Position numbers and translations under genes: made by a program. DNA of 49,697 nucleotides. It comes from Gemmatimonadota bacterium (lineage in GTDB: Bacteria > Gemmatimonadota > Gemmatimonadetes > Longimicrobiales > Gaopeijiaceae). Every line of letters starts with the position of its first letter. The stretch's first letter is position 1. The notes beneath the pieces were generated by a model. The model searched no databases and was not told the DNA's origin. It saw nothing but the letters and a program-made list of their open reading frames with translations. The DNA lies in NCBI GenBank assembly GCA_021295835.1, contig JAGWBP010000010.1:1-49697 (forward strand), read 5' to 3'. Positions 24,062 to 32,506 of the stretch are shown here, piece after piece.

Positions 24062-26542
24062 GTGAGGTTCGAGTCGATCCGGATCCCTTCGTACGGCTGC
24101 CTGGAACGACTGTCCACCGGCGATGCTCCACTACCCCAGATCGTGGCCGTACTGGGTCCGAACGAGAGTGGTAAGTCAACTTTAGTTGACGTTTTGACAA
24201 CTATACTTTACGGTTTTCGACCCGCAAGCCGAAGACTTCATCCCTATGCGCCGTGGAGCGGAGCCGACGCGGCTGCGTGGGCGGCGATTCGGATGGGCGA
24301 CGGGAGAGTGGTCGAGGTCCGCCGCCGACTCGCCTCCTCGCCCAGGGGTGTGATGAAGGCCGAAGGCGATTCGGTGAACCTCGCCAACCGGCCCCTTCCC
24401 GAGACTGGGCAGGTAGCGCGGGTTGTCTTCCGGCAGGTCTACTCGCTGACGCTTGCCGAGCTGGCGGGACTCGAGCGCGAGAGCTGGGATCTGGTGCAGG
24501 ATCGCCTGGTGAGCGCGATGGCTGCCCCCGACCTGAGGTCGGCGCGGGTGGTCGCGGGCGAGCTGGAGGGTGAGGCCGCCCGTCTCTGGCGGCCGGACCG
24601 GCGCGGCCGACCCCGGGCGCGGGGCGTGCAGGAGAGGATCCGGAGGCTGGGCGGGGAGCACCGCGGGGCCGTCGAGCGTGACCGCGAGCTGCGCGAGAAG
24701 GCGGCTGCCAGAGGGCAGGCGGAGGATGACCTGGAGCGGCTGCGCGGCGAGCTGGCCGAGCTGCGGGAGCGGAGGGGAGAGGTGGAGCGTCTGGTCCACC
24801 TGGCGCCTGTGCGCGGCCGCCTGGTCCGCATCCGGGAGCTGGAGCAGCGGGCGGGCGCAGCGAACGAGCTGAAGGGACTCCCCACCGACCCCGCAGCAAG
24901 ACGAGCGGAGCTTGGGGAGGCTGCCGAGGCTGCGGCCGAGCGGATGGAGTCGCTCAGGGGAGTCGCCGGCGTGGTGGCACGCGAGGAGGACAGTCGGCGC
25001 CTGCGCGAGGTGGCCGCGCGCGTGCTCGCGGAACCTCTCTCCGAGGTCGACCGGACGGCCTTCGCGAAGGTGAGGCTCGACGAGCTGGGCGAAGCGGTGC
25101 GGCTCTTCCAGTCGCGGCACTCCGAGCGAAAGATCGCCCAGCAGGGGCTGCACGACACCGAGCGCTTCCGTCTGGCTGGAGCGGCGCCGAGTGGTGGGTG
25201 GCGCCTGGCGCTTTGGATTGCCTGCTTCGCGCTCGGTGGCGCGGCCGCCTGGGTGGCCCGCCATGCCCCCGATGCGCTGAGTCCCCTGCCGGGGATCGAG
25301 GCGAGCCCCGAGGCTGTGCTCTGGATGGGCTTTGGGCTGGGGCTGCTGGGGTCCGTCTTCCTCTTCCTCTGGCTGGATGCAGGACGGCAGCGCCGGGGAC
25401 ACAGGAGGCGGCTCTCGGTCACGAGGCGGGATTGGCGGAGCGAGATCCAGAGGCTGCAGCACGGGGAGCACGTCGCCCAGCAGCGGGTCGTGGCGAGCCT
25501 TGGCGGTCTTCCGATCCAGGAGGAGCGCATCCGGGCACCCGACTACGAGCTGCACGCGACTCTGGAGCGCATCGTCGAGCTCGTGGGCGAACGGGAGGGG
25601 AGGGATGATGCGGCGCGCGGCCAGCTGGAGAGGATCGAGAGCGAGCTGCGAGAGCTGGAGGCCGAGCGCAACGACTCCATCTCGGCGCTGCGGGAGCTGG
25701 AGAGTAGGCTGAAGGCGATCGGTGGTGGTGACCTCGTGCGCGGCGAGGTCGAGGCCCAGGAGCGCCTGAGCGCCCTGGCGAGGGCCCGCGAGCTCGGGCG
25801 GGAGGTGGAGCGCGAGCACCCCGATCTGGCCGAGGTAGAGGCGCGGATTCGGGAGGCTGAGAAGGCTGGCGAAGGGTGGGGGTCGCTCGACGCCTCTCTG
25901 GAGGATACCGACCGGCGAATCGCCGAGCTCGTGGAGCGGGTGGAGGAGGCACGGGCGGCGATCGCCACCCTGGAGGCCGAGATCGAACATCTGCAGCGGG
26001 GCGAGACTGCCGATCGGATTCAGGGACGGATCGAGGCGGCGATGCGGGAGCTCGACGAGGTGCGGGAGCGGCGGGACCGCGCTCTCTTGCTGGCGCGAGT
26101 GCTTGCCGAGGCGGAGCGGCGCTTCAGGGAGGCCCATCAGCCGGACTTGCTACCGAGAGCCGCCGACTACCTGCGGCACATCACGCTTGGCCGCTACGAC
26201 CGCATCGAGCTCGGCGAGGGCGCGGAGGATTCGCTCCAGCTTCTGGGGCCGGTCGCTCCGGCGCCCCGCCCGGTCGGCTCACTCTCGCAGGGCACGCGGG
26301 AGCAGGTATACATGGCGCTTCGCCTCGCGGTGATCGATCACCTCGACGCCGACGGCGAGCGCCTCCCGCTCTTCATGGACGAGACCCTCGTCAACTGGGA
26401 CGCATGGCGCCGCGACCGCGCTCTCGAGCTTCTGGAGCGAGTGGCCGAGCGCCGTCAGCTCTTCGTCTTCACCTGCCACCCCGCGATGGCGGCCGATATC
26501 GAGGATCGGGGCGGTCGGGTCGTCGCGCTCGAGCGGCGCTGA
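24062..26542 (+). CDS. YhaN/SbcC-like AAA ATPase with coiled coil
   Basis: The likely partner of the nuclease just upstream. The 826-residue protein starts at GTG 24062 (RFESIRIPSYGCLERL). It has Walker A GPNESGKST (residues 32-40), long Arg/Glu-rich coiled coil (about 160-370 and 445-690), two central hydrophobic segments (about 379-396 and 420-441) as in YhaN, and a C-terminal ABC half: signature SLSQGTREQVYMALRL and Walker B LPLFMDETLVNWD. The codons for residues 38-51 are abruptly AT-rich in an otherwise GC-saturated gene, coinciding with a degenerate 39-bp module (24174-24212). The gene is intact and is followed by another module copy. Confidence 0.9.
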   Translation: MRFESIRIPSYGCLERLSTGDAPLPQIVAVLGPNESGKSTLVDVLTTILYGFRPASRRLHPYAPWSGADAAAWAAIRMGDGRVVEVRRRLASSPRGVMKAEGDSVNLANRPLPETGQVARVVFRQVYSLTLAELAGLERESWDLVQDRLVSAMAAPDLRSARVVAGELEGEAARLWRPDRRGRPRARGVQERIRRLGGEHRGAVERDRELREKAAARGQAEDDLERLRGELAELRERRGEVERLVHLAPVRGRLVRIRELEQRAGAANELKGLPTDPAARRAELGEAAEAAAERMESLRGVAGVVAREEDSRRLREVAARVLAEPLSEVDRTAFAKVRLDELGEAVRLFQSRHSERKIAQQGLHDTERFRLAGAAPSGGWRLALWIACFALGGAAAWVARHAPDALSPLPGIEASPEAVLWMGFGLGLLGSVFLFLWLDAGRQRRGHRRRLSVTRRDWRSEIQRLQHGEHVAQQRVVASLGGLPIQEERIRAPDYELHATLERIVELVGEREGRDDAARGQLERIESELRELEAERNDSISALRELESRLKAIGGGDLVRGEVEAQERLSALARARELGREVEREHPDLAEVEARIREAEKAGEGWGSLDASLEDTDRRIAELVERVEEARAAIATLEAEIEHLQRGETADRIQGRIEAAMRELDEVRERRDRALLLARVLAEAERRFREAHQPDLLPRAADYLRHITLGRYDRIELGEGAEDSLQLLGPVAPAPRPVGSLSQGTREQVYMALRLAVIDHLDADGERLPLFMDETLVNWDAWRRDRALELLERVAERRQLFVFTCHPAMAADIEDRGGRVVALERR
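24174..24212. promoter_or_regulatory. Degenerate 39-bp tandem-palindrome module inside the Walker A codons
   Basis: Reads AGTCA-ACTTTAGT-TGACG-TTT-TGACA-ACTATACT-TTACG. The 5-8-5-3-5-8-5 spacing matches the intergenic modules, and the two 8-bp spacers resemble those of the mnmE copy (TCTACAGT, ACTACACT). A separate perfect inverted repeat, GTCAAC-TTTA-GTTGAC, lies at 24175-24190. Half-sites match the TGTAA/TTACA consensus at only 3 or 4 of 5 positions, so this could be coincidence within an AT-rich codon patch. Confidence 0.35.
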
Positions 26543-26573
26543 GCGACGCCGAGGAGCTCCTGGGGGTAGGCAT

Positions 26574-26659
26574 TGTAAACCATGGATTACACATTGTAAA
26601 CCATACATTACAGTATGGGCGGGCGAGCGAAGTGGTCCAGCGGGGATGCAGGGCTGCTC
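26574..26659. repeat. Composite repeat fragment F: 39-bp module plus right arm
   Basis: A perfect module (TGTAA-N8-TTACA-N3-TGTAA-N8-TTACA, spacers ACCATGGA and ACCATACA) occupies 26574-26612. The right arm GGGCGAGCGAAGTGGTCCAG then CGGGGATGCAGGGCTGCTC follows to 26659, nearly identical to copies A and B. The left arm and hairpin are absent. It begins 32 bp after the YhaN-like stop and ends 5 bp before the next start codon, so it makes up most of the intergenic gap. Confidence 0.8.
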
Positions 26660-26663
26660 ACCC

Positions 26664-27656
26664 ATGAAGCGCAGAATTTTCGTCGCCCTCAGTTTGGGCG
26701 GGGTCGTGGTGGCGTCCTTCGTGGTGCTGACCCGGGACGGCCCCGCGACCGAGGCGCTGGCGTCGCTGCCTCTCGCAAACCACGGGGCGGCGCTCCTAGC
26801 GGCGCTCGTCGAGGTGCTGCTGAGGGGTGTGCGCCTCTTGGTGCTGAGCTCGATCATGGGCCTCGGAATCACCTTGCCGACAGCCACCCTGACGCAGTTG
26901 GGCGCAGACGGTGGGGGCGCGGTTACTCCGCTGCGATCGGGGGCGGATCCGGGGAAGGCGCTCGTGCTGCACCGCCGAGGCACCCGCGGCGGGCATATCG
27001 GAGCGCTGATCCTGGGCGAGGCGCTCGCCGAGGCCACGATGGTGCCTCTTGCGGCGGCCGCGATGGCGCTGACGGTCGGCGCTTCCCCCGCCGCGCTCGC
27101 CGGACCCCTCGCGTGGTCGGCGACGGCGCTGACTCTGGTGACCGTCGCGGTCCGGGTCGCTCCCTCGCGCGACGCGAAGGTACCCGGATTCCTGCGCCGC
27201 CTGGGAGTGACGCCCGCCAGGTGGGAGCGCACGGTAAAGTCAGCAGCCGACTTCCGCGCGGCGGCTGGGACGCTCAAGCAGATGAGGTGGCTGCACCTGG
27301 CGCTCCTGATGCTCTCGACGCTCGGGCACATCGCGGCCCGGCTGCTCGTGCTCCCTGCGCTGTTGGGTCCGGCGGCGGTGGCTGTCGACCCTGGTGCGCT
27401 AGTCGCCTGGCCCTTCTTCCTGCTCTACGGCGGCTCGCTGATACCGGCACCCGGCGGGGCGGGGCTCGTCGAGGCCGGATTCATGGCCACCGTGGGTCCG
27501 GCGGTCGCAACAGCCACCGAGGCTGGCCTGGCCGCCGAGCCGGGGGTCTACGCCTTTTGGTGGCGAGTCTACACCTTCCACCTGACGGCGGCGCTCGGGT
27601 GGTGGACGCTGGCGGTCCACGGGCGGCGGCGCCGGGAGCGAAGGGAGACGGCTTGA
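26664..27656 (+). CDS. Lysylphosphatidylglycerol synthase TM-region (UPF0104/YbhN-like) membrane protein
   Basis: A polytopic inner-membrane protein of the family related to the flippase half of MprF; members move or modify lipids, but individual substrates are mostly unknown. The 330-residue product has a signal-anchor (FVALSLGGVVVASFVVL) and about seven hydrophobic segments. It has an early LLAALVEVLLRGVRLLVLSS helix and the diagnostic late motif SLIPAPGGAGLVEAGF (about residue 258). The ATG at 26664 (MKRRIF) is preferred over an earlier ATG at 26646 that lies in repeat sequence. No catalytic MprF synthase domain is attached. Confidence 0.8.
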   Translation: MKRRIFVALSLGGVVVASFVVLTRDGPATEALASLPLANHGAALLAALVEVLLRGVRLLVLSSIMGLGITLPTATLTQLGADGGGAVTPLRSGADPGKALVLHRRGTRGGHIGALILGEALAEATMVPLAAAAMALTVGASPAALAGPLAWSATALTLVTVAVRVAPSRDAKVPGFLRRLGVTPARWERTVKSAADFRAAAGTLKQMRWLHLALLMLSTLGHIAARLLVLPALLGPAAVAVDPGALVAWPFFLLYGGSLIPAPGGAGLVEAGFMATVGPAVATATEAGLAAEPGVYAFWWRVYTFHLTAALGWWTLAVHGRRRRERRETA

Positions 27657-27719
27657 CGCTTGCCGGACCGGCGACAGCCGTGTAGAGTGCGTGCGTGTCG
27701 GCCATCGGTGGAAGACGCT

Positions 27720-27780
27720 GGCAGTCCGTGGACAACCTCGCGCAAGGACCGAGAGCTGCGAAGCGCTGGCAGCGGCGCTG
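27720..27780. repeat. Composite repeat fragment G: left end only
   Basis: GGCAGTCCGTGGACAACCTC and then GCGCAAGGACCGAGAGC, followed by GCGAAGCGC and a degenerate remainder. This matches the first 50 bp of copies C and D. It lies just upstream of the Shine-Dalgarno of the FMN reductase gene. Confidence 0.65.
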
Positions 27781-27797
27781 CCTAGGAGGCGTGACCC

Positions 27798-28355
27798 CTG
27801 AACACAGTCAACGCCCTGGGGCTTGCGGGCAGCCTGCGGGTCGGCTCCGTCAACCGCGCGCTCCTACGAGCAGCTGGCCGAGCCGGCGAGCCGCGCATTC
27901 GTACGCGAACCTTCGATCTGGCGCCGGTTCCCCTCTACAACGGGGACATCGAGGCCCAGGGAGACCCGCCGTCGGTGCTGGAGCTCAAGCAGGCGGTGCG
28001 CGACGCCGACCTGGTGATCCTTGCGACCCCCGAGTACAACGCGGGGCTGCCGGGTGTGCTGAAGAACGCCGTCGACTGGGTGTCGCGGCCTCCCAGACCC
28101 AACGCCTGGGAGGGCAGGCCGGTCGCGGTGATGGGTGCAACACCAGGTGGGTTCGGCACGGCCCTCGCCCAGCTTCAGCTGCGCAGCGCACTGGCGCACG
28201 TCGGCGCACTGGTAATGCCGCTGCCGCGTTTCGGGGTCTCCCAGGCGCACAGAGCCTTTGCGGAGGACGGGTCGCTCGCCGATCCGGCGACCGCCGAGCG
28301 GCTGGAGCGGTTCCTCGGGAGCGCCGCGACCTGGGCGGCGCGTCTGGCCGGATAG
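27798..28355 (+). CDS. NADPH-dependent FMN reductase family protein
   Basis: Flavodoxin-fold quinone or flavin reductases of this family use NAD(P)H and FMN. The 185-residue frame reads NALGLAGSLRVGSVNRALLR (FMN phosphate loop GSLRxxSxN), DLAPVPLYNGDIEA, ILATPEYNAGLPGVLKNAVD with the characteristic PEYN, and VAVMGATPGGFGTALAQLQL. No ATG, GTG or TTG lies in frame between the stop at 27792-27794 and the first domain residues. The CTG at 27798 has an AGGAGG Shine-Dalgarno 8 bp upstream and is the best start; the GTG at 27791 is out of frame and too close to it. The protein length is normal for the family. Confidence 0.82.
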   Translation: MNTVNALGLAGSLRVGSVNRALLRAAGRAGEPRIRTRTFDLAPVPLYNGDIEAQGDPPSVLELKQAVRDADLVILATPEYNAGLPGVLKNAVDWVSRPPRPNAWEGRPVAVMGATPGGFGTALAQLQLRSALAHVGALVMPLPRFGVSQAHRAFAEDGSLADPATAERLERFLGSAATWAARLAG

Positions 28356-28630
28356 CAGCCGAGTGTCGTCCGAAGACGGCACAGCGCTTCGGGGTCGCCG
28401 GTGGCGTAGGAGGCTGGCGCCACTCCCCGGCGGCCACCGCAGGTGGGTGGCAGCGCCCCCGCTTGCAGCCACCTGCGTATTGGCGATCTTGTTACGGTTG
28501 CGTGACGATTCCTCGTTGTGAGACTGCGTATCTTGCCGAGGCGTCGGGTCGGAGCCGCCGACCCTCATCGGGACCGGGCGGGCACGAGCCTAACCCGGTC
28601 GTACCACAGAATCAGGGAGAGGCATTCCAA

Positions 28631-31381
28631 ATGAAGACAATCAGCGCAGCAGCCGTGCTGCTCGCCACAGCGCCGCTGTCGGCGCAGCAGCCGGGCGCCG
28701 TTAGGGGTTCGGTTACATCGGAGGGTGTGGGCGTCGAGGGTGCCGCCGTGGTGCTCACCCACACCGAGACCGGGGCCCAGTACGGTGGTCTCTCGCAGGC
28801 GGGTGGCCGCTACGCTATCCCCCGGGTGCCAGCGGGCTCGTACCAGGCCGAGGCCCAGATGATCGGGCTGGCGGGCGAGAGCCAGAGCGTGGTGATCGCC
28901 TCCGGCCGGCCGGCGACTCTCTCCTTCGCGATGACGCCTTCGGCGCTGGTGCTCGGCGGGATCGAGGTGCTGGCCGAGAAGTCCGAGGCGCTCGCCACAC
29001 CGGCGGCCTTCACGACGGTTACCAAGGCCAGGATTCAGAGCCAGCTCGGCTCGCGTGATCTGCCGCTCGTGCTGAATCTGGCCCCGTCGGTCTACTCGAC
29101 GGTCACTGGCGGCGGCGCCGGCGATGCGCGGATCAACGTGCGCGGCTTCAACCAGCGCAACACCGCCGTCATGATCAACGGCGTGCCAGTCAACGACATG
29201 GAGAACGGCTGGGTCTACTGGTCCAATTGGGACGGACTGGGCGACGCCGCGACGAGCATTCAGCTGCAGCGCGGCATGAGCGCCATCAATCTGGCCACCC
29301 CGTCGATCGGGGGCACCCTGAATGTGATCACCGACCCCAGCCGCAGGGAGCCCGGCTACAACCTCAAACAGGAGTTCGGCAGCGGCAACTTCCGTAAGAC
29401 GACGATGACGGTCTCGACCGGGCCGGTGGGCGCCTTCGCCCTCACCGCCTCTGCAGTGCGCAAGACGGGCGACGGAATCATCGACGGCACCTGGACGGAC
29501 GCCTGGGCGTACTACGTTGCCTCGCAGTACAAGCTGAGCGACCGCAACCGACTGGAGCTATACGCGGTAGGCGCGCCCCAGCGGCATGGCCAAAACCTAT
29601 ACCCGCTCAACATCGCCACCCTGGACAGCAAATTCGCCGCCTCCCTGGAGGACTACGACCAGGCCGGCCTCGAACGCTTCAGGGAGGCTGGCCGCTACTG
29701 GAGCCCCAACGTCGGCGGGGTCGATTCCAGCTACTCGGGGCGCCAGTTCACGAGCACGGGTCCCGGGGCCGGCACCTTCAGTCGCTTCGACCGGACCTTC
29801 CTCAACGAGCGGGAGAACTACTTCCACAAGCCCCAGGTGAACCTCAACTGGCACTACCGCCTCGGCGAGGGGCTCACCGCCCACTCGGTCGCGTACTACT
29901 CGGGCGGCAGAGGCGGCGGAACCGGCGCGTACGGTTCGTGGGTGTGGGACTACACATACCAAACGCGCTACCCGGACTGGAACGCCACGATCGCTCACAA
30001 CGCAGGCAACGGTGCGTCGACGGGAATACTCCGCAACTCCGTCAACAACCAGAACACCGTGGGCCTGGTCAGCCGGCTCCAGAAGGAGTTCGAGGGCGAC
30101 CTCAGGGCCGAATTCGGGCTCGACTGGCGCACCGCCACAATTCAGCACTACCGCGAGGTGCGCGATCTGCTCGGCGGCACCCACTTCAACGATTGCTCGT
30201 CCGGGTGTAGTTCCCAATTCTGGAGCCCGGAGGAGGGCGAGAATCGGGGTCTCGGCGACAAGATCCACTACCACAACGAGAACGACGTAAACTGGATCGG
30301 CCTGCATGTGCAGGCGGAGAAGTCCACCCCCGAGGGCTCGCTCTACGGGATGGCGGGATGGTCGCGGAACACGTACGACTTCACCGATTTCTTCACTAGG
30401 AGTCCAGATCCGCTCGAGGCGGACGGACCGATGCAGCTGAGCAGCGGGCCACTGACGGGATTCCAGATCAAGGGCGGCGTGGTTCGAAACGCCACCCCCG
30501 AGTGGTCAATATACGGCAACGCCGGTTTTGTCTCCAAGATCCCAATCTTCGATGGGGTGATCGATGACGCCAACGGGCTTCTCGTGGCGAATCCGTCCAA
30601 CGAGACCTTCGCCTCGCTTGAGGCCGGGGCGCGCTTTAGGTCTTTGGACCGCAGCCTTTCCCTCGACGCCAACGTGTACTTCACACAGTGGAACGATCGC
30701 ACCGGCAGGCAGTTTGCGCGCGACTTTTTCGGCGCGGGCAAGGACGCGGTGGTTCGGCTGCTTGGGATGGACGCCCGGCACATCGGGTTGGAAGTGGAGG
30801 CGGCCTATCAGCCATCAGACTACGCGCGGATCGACGCGGCGCTCTCCTACGGCGACTGGAAGCACACGAATAATATCACCGGCAGCTTCACGACCGAAGA
30901 TGCCGACAGCACCGTCAACTACAACTTCTATGTCACCGGCCTATACGTCGGCGACGCACCGCAGATGCAGCTCGCGTACGCGCTCTCGGTCTTTCCGCCG
31001 GGGGGCCTCTATGCGCAGTTGGTCGGGAGAAGCTATGGCAAGCACTACGCCAACTGGGATCCCTTCTCGCGCACCATCGAGGAAGACCTAGGCGTCCAGT
31101 CCTGGCGAGCTCCCGGCTACACCGTCTTCGACTTTCACTCCTCCTACAGGCTCTCGGACGAGATGGCCGCGCCCCTCGGCGGCAAGGTCAAGCTCTTCAT
31201 GCACGCCTTCAACATACTGAACTCGGTGTACATCCAGGACGCGATCGACAACTCCCGATTCAACGGGTACTGGGATGCACGCGAGATGGAAGCGCGCCGT
31301 CTGAGTCACCAGGCCGACGACGCCGAGGTCTTCCTGGGCTATCCTCGCTCCTTCAACTTCGGTTTCCAGATCTATCATTGA
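28631..31381 (+). CDS. TonB-dependent outer-membrane receptor with carboxypeptidase-regulatory-like domain
   Basis: TonB receptors import large or scarce substrates across the outer membrane; the substrate here cannot be told. The 916-residue protein begins with a signal peptide (MKTISAAAVLLATAPLSAQQ). An N-terminal CarboxypepD_reg-like domain follows (about 25-100; GQYxI-type turn as GGRYAIPRVPAGSYQAE). The plug has DLPLVLNLAPSVYSTVTGGG, INVRGFNQRNTAVMINGVPV and SIGGTLNVITDPS. A 22-strand-type barrel ends in the aromatic terminus FGFQIYH. The ATG at 28631 gives a clean signal peptide. The 275 bp upstream (28356-28630) hold no gene and should contain the promoter. Confidence 0.93.
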   Translation: MKTISAAAVLLATAPLSAQQPGAVRGSVTSEGVGVEGAAVVLTHTETGAQYGGLSQAGGRYAIPRVPAGSYQAEAQMIGLAGESQSVVIASGRPATLSFAMTPSALVLGGIEVLAEKSEALATPAAFTTVTKARIQSQLGSRDLPLVLNLAPSVYSTVTGGGAGDARINVRGFNQRNTAVMINGVPVNDMENGWVYWSNWDGLGDAATSIQLQRGMSAINLATPSIGGTLNVITDPSRREPGYNLKQEFGSGNFRKTTMTVSTGPVGAFALTASAVRKTGDGIIDGTWTDAWAYYVASQYKLSDRNRLELYAVGAPQRHGQNLYPLNIATLDSKFAASLEDYDQAGLERFREAGRYWSPNVGGVDSSYSGRQFTSTGPGAGTFSRFDRTFLNERENYFHKPQVNLNWHYRLGEGLTAHSVAYYSGGRGGGTGAYGSWVWDYTYQTRYPDWNATIAHNAGNGASTGILRNSVNNQNTVGLVSRLQKEFEGDLRAEFGLDWRTATIQHYREVRDLLGGTHFNDCSSGCSSQFWSPEEGENRGLGDKIHYHNENDVNWIGLHVQAEKSTPEGSLYGMAGWSRNTYDFTDFFTRSPDPLEADGPMQLSSGPLTGFQIKGGVVRNATPEWSIYGNAGFVSKIPIFDGVIDDANGLLVANPSNETFASLEAGARFRSLDRSLSLDANVYFTQWNDRTGRQFARDFFGAGKDAVVRLLGMDARHIGLEVEAAYQPSDYARIDAALSYGDWKHTNNITGSFTTEDADSTVNYNFYVTGLYVGDAPQMQLAYALSVFPPGGLYAQLVGRSYGKHYANWDPFSRTIEEDLGVQSWRAPGYTVFDFHSSYRLSDEMAAPLGGKVKLFMHAFNILNSVYIQDAIDNSRFNGYWDAREMEARRLSHQADDAEVFLGYPRSFNFGFQIYH

Positions 31382-31548
31382 GGAGGGCGGCACGGGGCTC
31401 CGTCCTACTCTGGAAGCAGGTGGTAGGTGATGTGACGACGGCTCGCTAAGCGGTCATCGGATCGATCGGCATACCGTCATACGAGATTCGGATCGATCGA
31501 CAATCGGTATGATCGAAGCTCGTTCGTGCGACATGTGTGACAGGTGTC
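31382..31548. repeat. Convergent intergenic region with a 15-bp direct repeat
   Basis: TCGGATCGATCGGCA (31457-31471) and TCGGATCGATCGACA (31488-31502) form a direct repeat with a 31-bp period. CGATCGGCATACCG and, downstream, CGGTATGATCG are partly inverted relative to each other, so the block can also fold. It lies between the stop codons of the TonB receptor and the hydrolase. A bidirectional terminator or a protein-binding site are both possible; no T-run is present. Confidence 0.5.
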
Positions 31549-32427
31549 CTACATCCGCTTCGGCAGCTCCCTCGCCAACAGCTTCACCAGCCCATCCGGG
31601 TTCTCCGCATTGAGCCAGTGCCCCCCGGGGACGTGGTGCAGCGACACCCTGCCAGACCTCCTGGCTACCAGCTCGATCCTCCGCACATCGGCGGGGGTCA
31701 GCGCAGCGGAGTCCGTCGCCCTGACGAAGTGGATCGTCGTGCCTGCGGGAGGTGATTCGACCACGTTCCAGAGGTCCGTGCCGGCGAAGTCATCCAGATG
31801 GCGCTCCATCTCTTCGGGGTCGATCCGCCACTCCATCTGGCCGTCCCGGCGATTGCGTACCGGAGCCACATTGGTCGCCATCCATCTCGCGACCGCCCTC
31901 GGGAACCCCTCGACCTCGAACGCGGCCTGCGCATCGACGCGACGATCGAAGGGGCCCGGAGAGCGCCGGAGCACCTCCAGGATCCGCCACGGCCCGCCCA
32001 CCTGCCGGCGCGCCCCCGGCGCCGCATCCACGATCCAGTATTGGCGCGGCCCCGCACTCGGATCCGAGCCAGCCAGAGATGCGTGCAGCAGCGCCACCTT
32101 CCCCCCGAAGGAGTGTCCCAGCACCGCACGAACGTCGTCACCCAGACGCGCTTCGACCTCCGCCAGATCCTCGGCGCACGCCCTGAGCGTCTGGGGCTCC
32201 AGGCGGGGCGAGCGGCCGTGCGAGCGTAGATCGACAGCCACGACCCTCCACTCGGGCCGCCTCCCAACCAGCCGCCGAGCCACCGAACGCCAATTCTGCC
32301 CCGAGCCGTAGATCCCGTGCAGCAGCAGGATCGTCGCACAGCACGGTTCCCCCTCGGCGGTCGTCTCGTCGTAGTGCAGGCGGGCCAAGTCAGCCAAGTC
32401 TCCGAAGTGCCCGATTGATGCCAGCAT
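31549..32427 (-). CDS. Alpha/beta-fold hydrolase (YbfF-like esterase)
   Basis: The 292-residue protein is a single alpha/beta hydrolase domain. The oxyanion region is LLLHGIYGSGQNWRSVARRL, followed by VAVDLRSHGRS, the nucleophile elbow LGHSFGGKVAL and the catalytic His in HVPGGHWLNAENPDGL. The LRSHGRS and HFVRATDS segments fit the YbfF/ABHD11-like carboxylesterases. Substrate unknown. It is convergent with the TonB receptor and divergent from the hupE-like gene, separated by 79 bp containing a repeat end. Confidence 0.82.
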   Translation of the reverse strand: MLASIGHFGDLADLARLHYDETTAEGEPCCATILLLHGIYGSGQNWRSVARRLVGRRPEWRVVAVDLRSHGRSPRLEPQTLRACAEDLAEVEARLGDDVRAVLGHSFGGKVALLHASLAGSDPSAGPRQYWIVDAAPGARRQVGGPWRILEVLRRSPGPFDRRVDAQAAFEVEGFPRAVARWMATNVAPVRNRRDGQMEWRIDPEEMERHLDDFAGTDLWNVVESPPAGTTIHFVRATDSAALTPADVRRIELVARRSGRVSLHHVPGGHWLNAENPDGLVKLLARELPKRM

Positions 32428-32453
32428 CTGTCATTGTCCCGGCTCCGGTCGAG

Positions 32454-32489
32454 GGCCGCTCGGTTGCCGTGGGAGGTCTGTCCACAGCC
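32454..32489. repeat. Composite repeat fragment H: right end only
   Basis: GGCCGCTCGGTTGCCGTGGG then AGGTCTGTCCACAGCC matches the right terminus of copy C (GCTCGAATGCCGTGGGAGG, TTTGTCCACGGGCTGC). It ends 17 bp before the hupE-like start codon, between divergent genes. Confidence 0.65.
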
Positions 32490-32506
32490 TTCTAGTAGAT
32501 TACACG

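Noticed and set aside
26646..26663. Earlier ATG at 26646 for the flippase-like protein
   Set aside because: The extra six residues are encoded by the repeat right arm, and MKRRIF at 26664 begins an ordinary membrane anchor.
27695..28630. N-terminal extension that would fuse the TonB receptor with more than 300 upstream residues
   Set aside because: It passes in the wrong frame through the FMN reductase gene; a clean signal peptide starts at the ATG at 28631.
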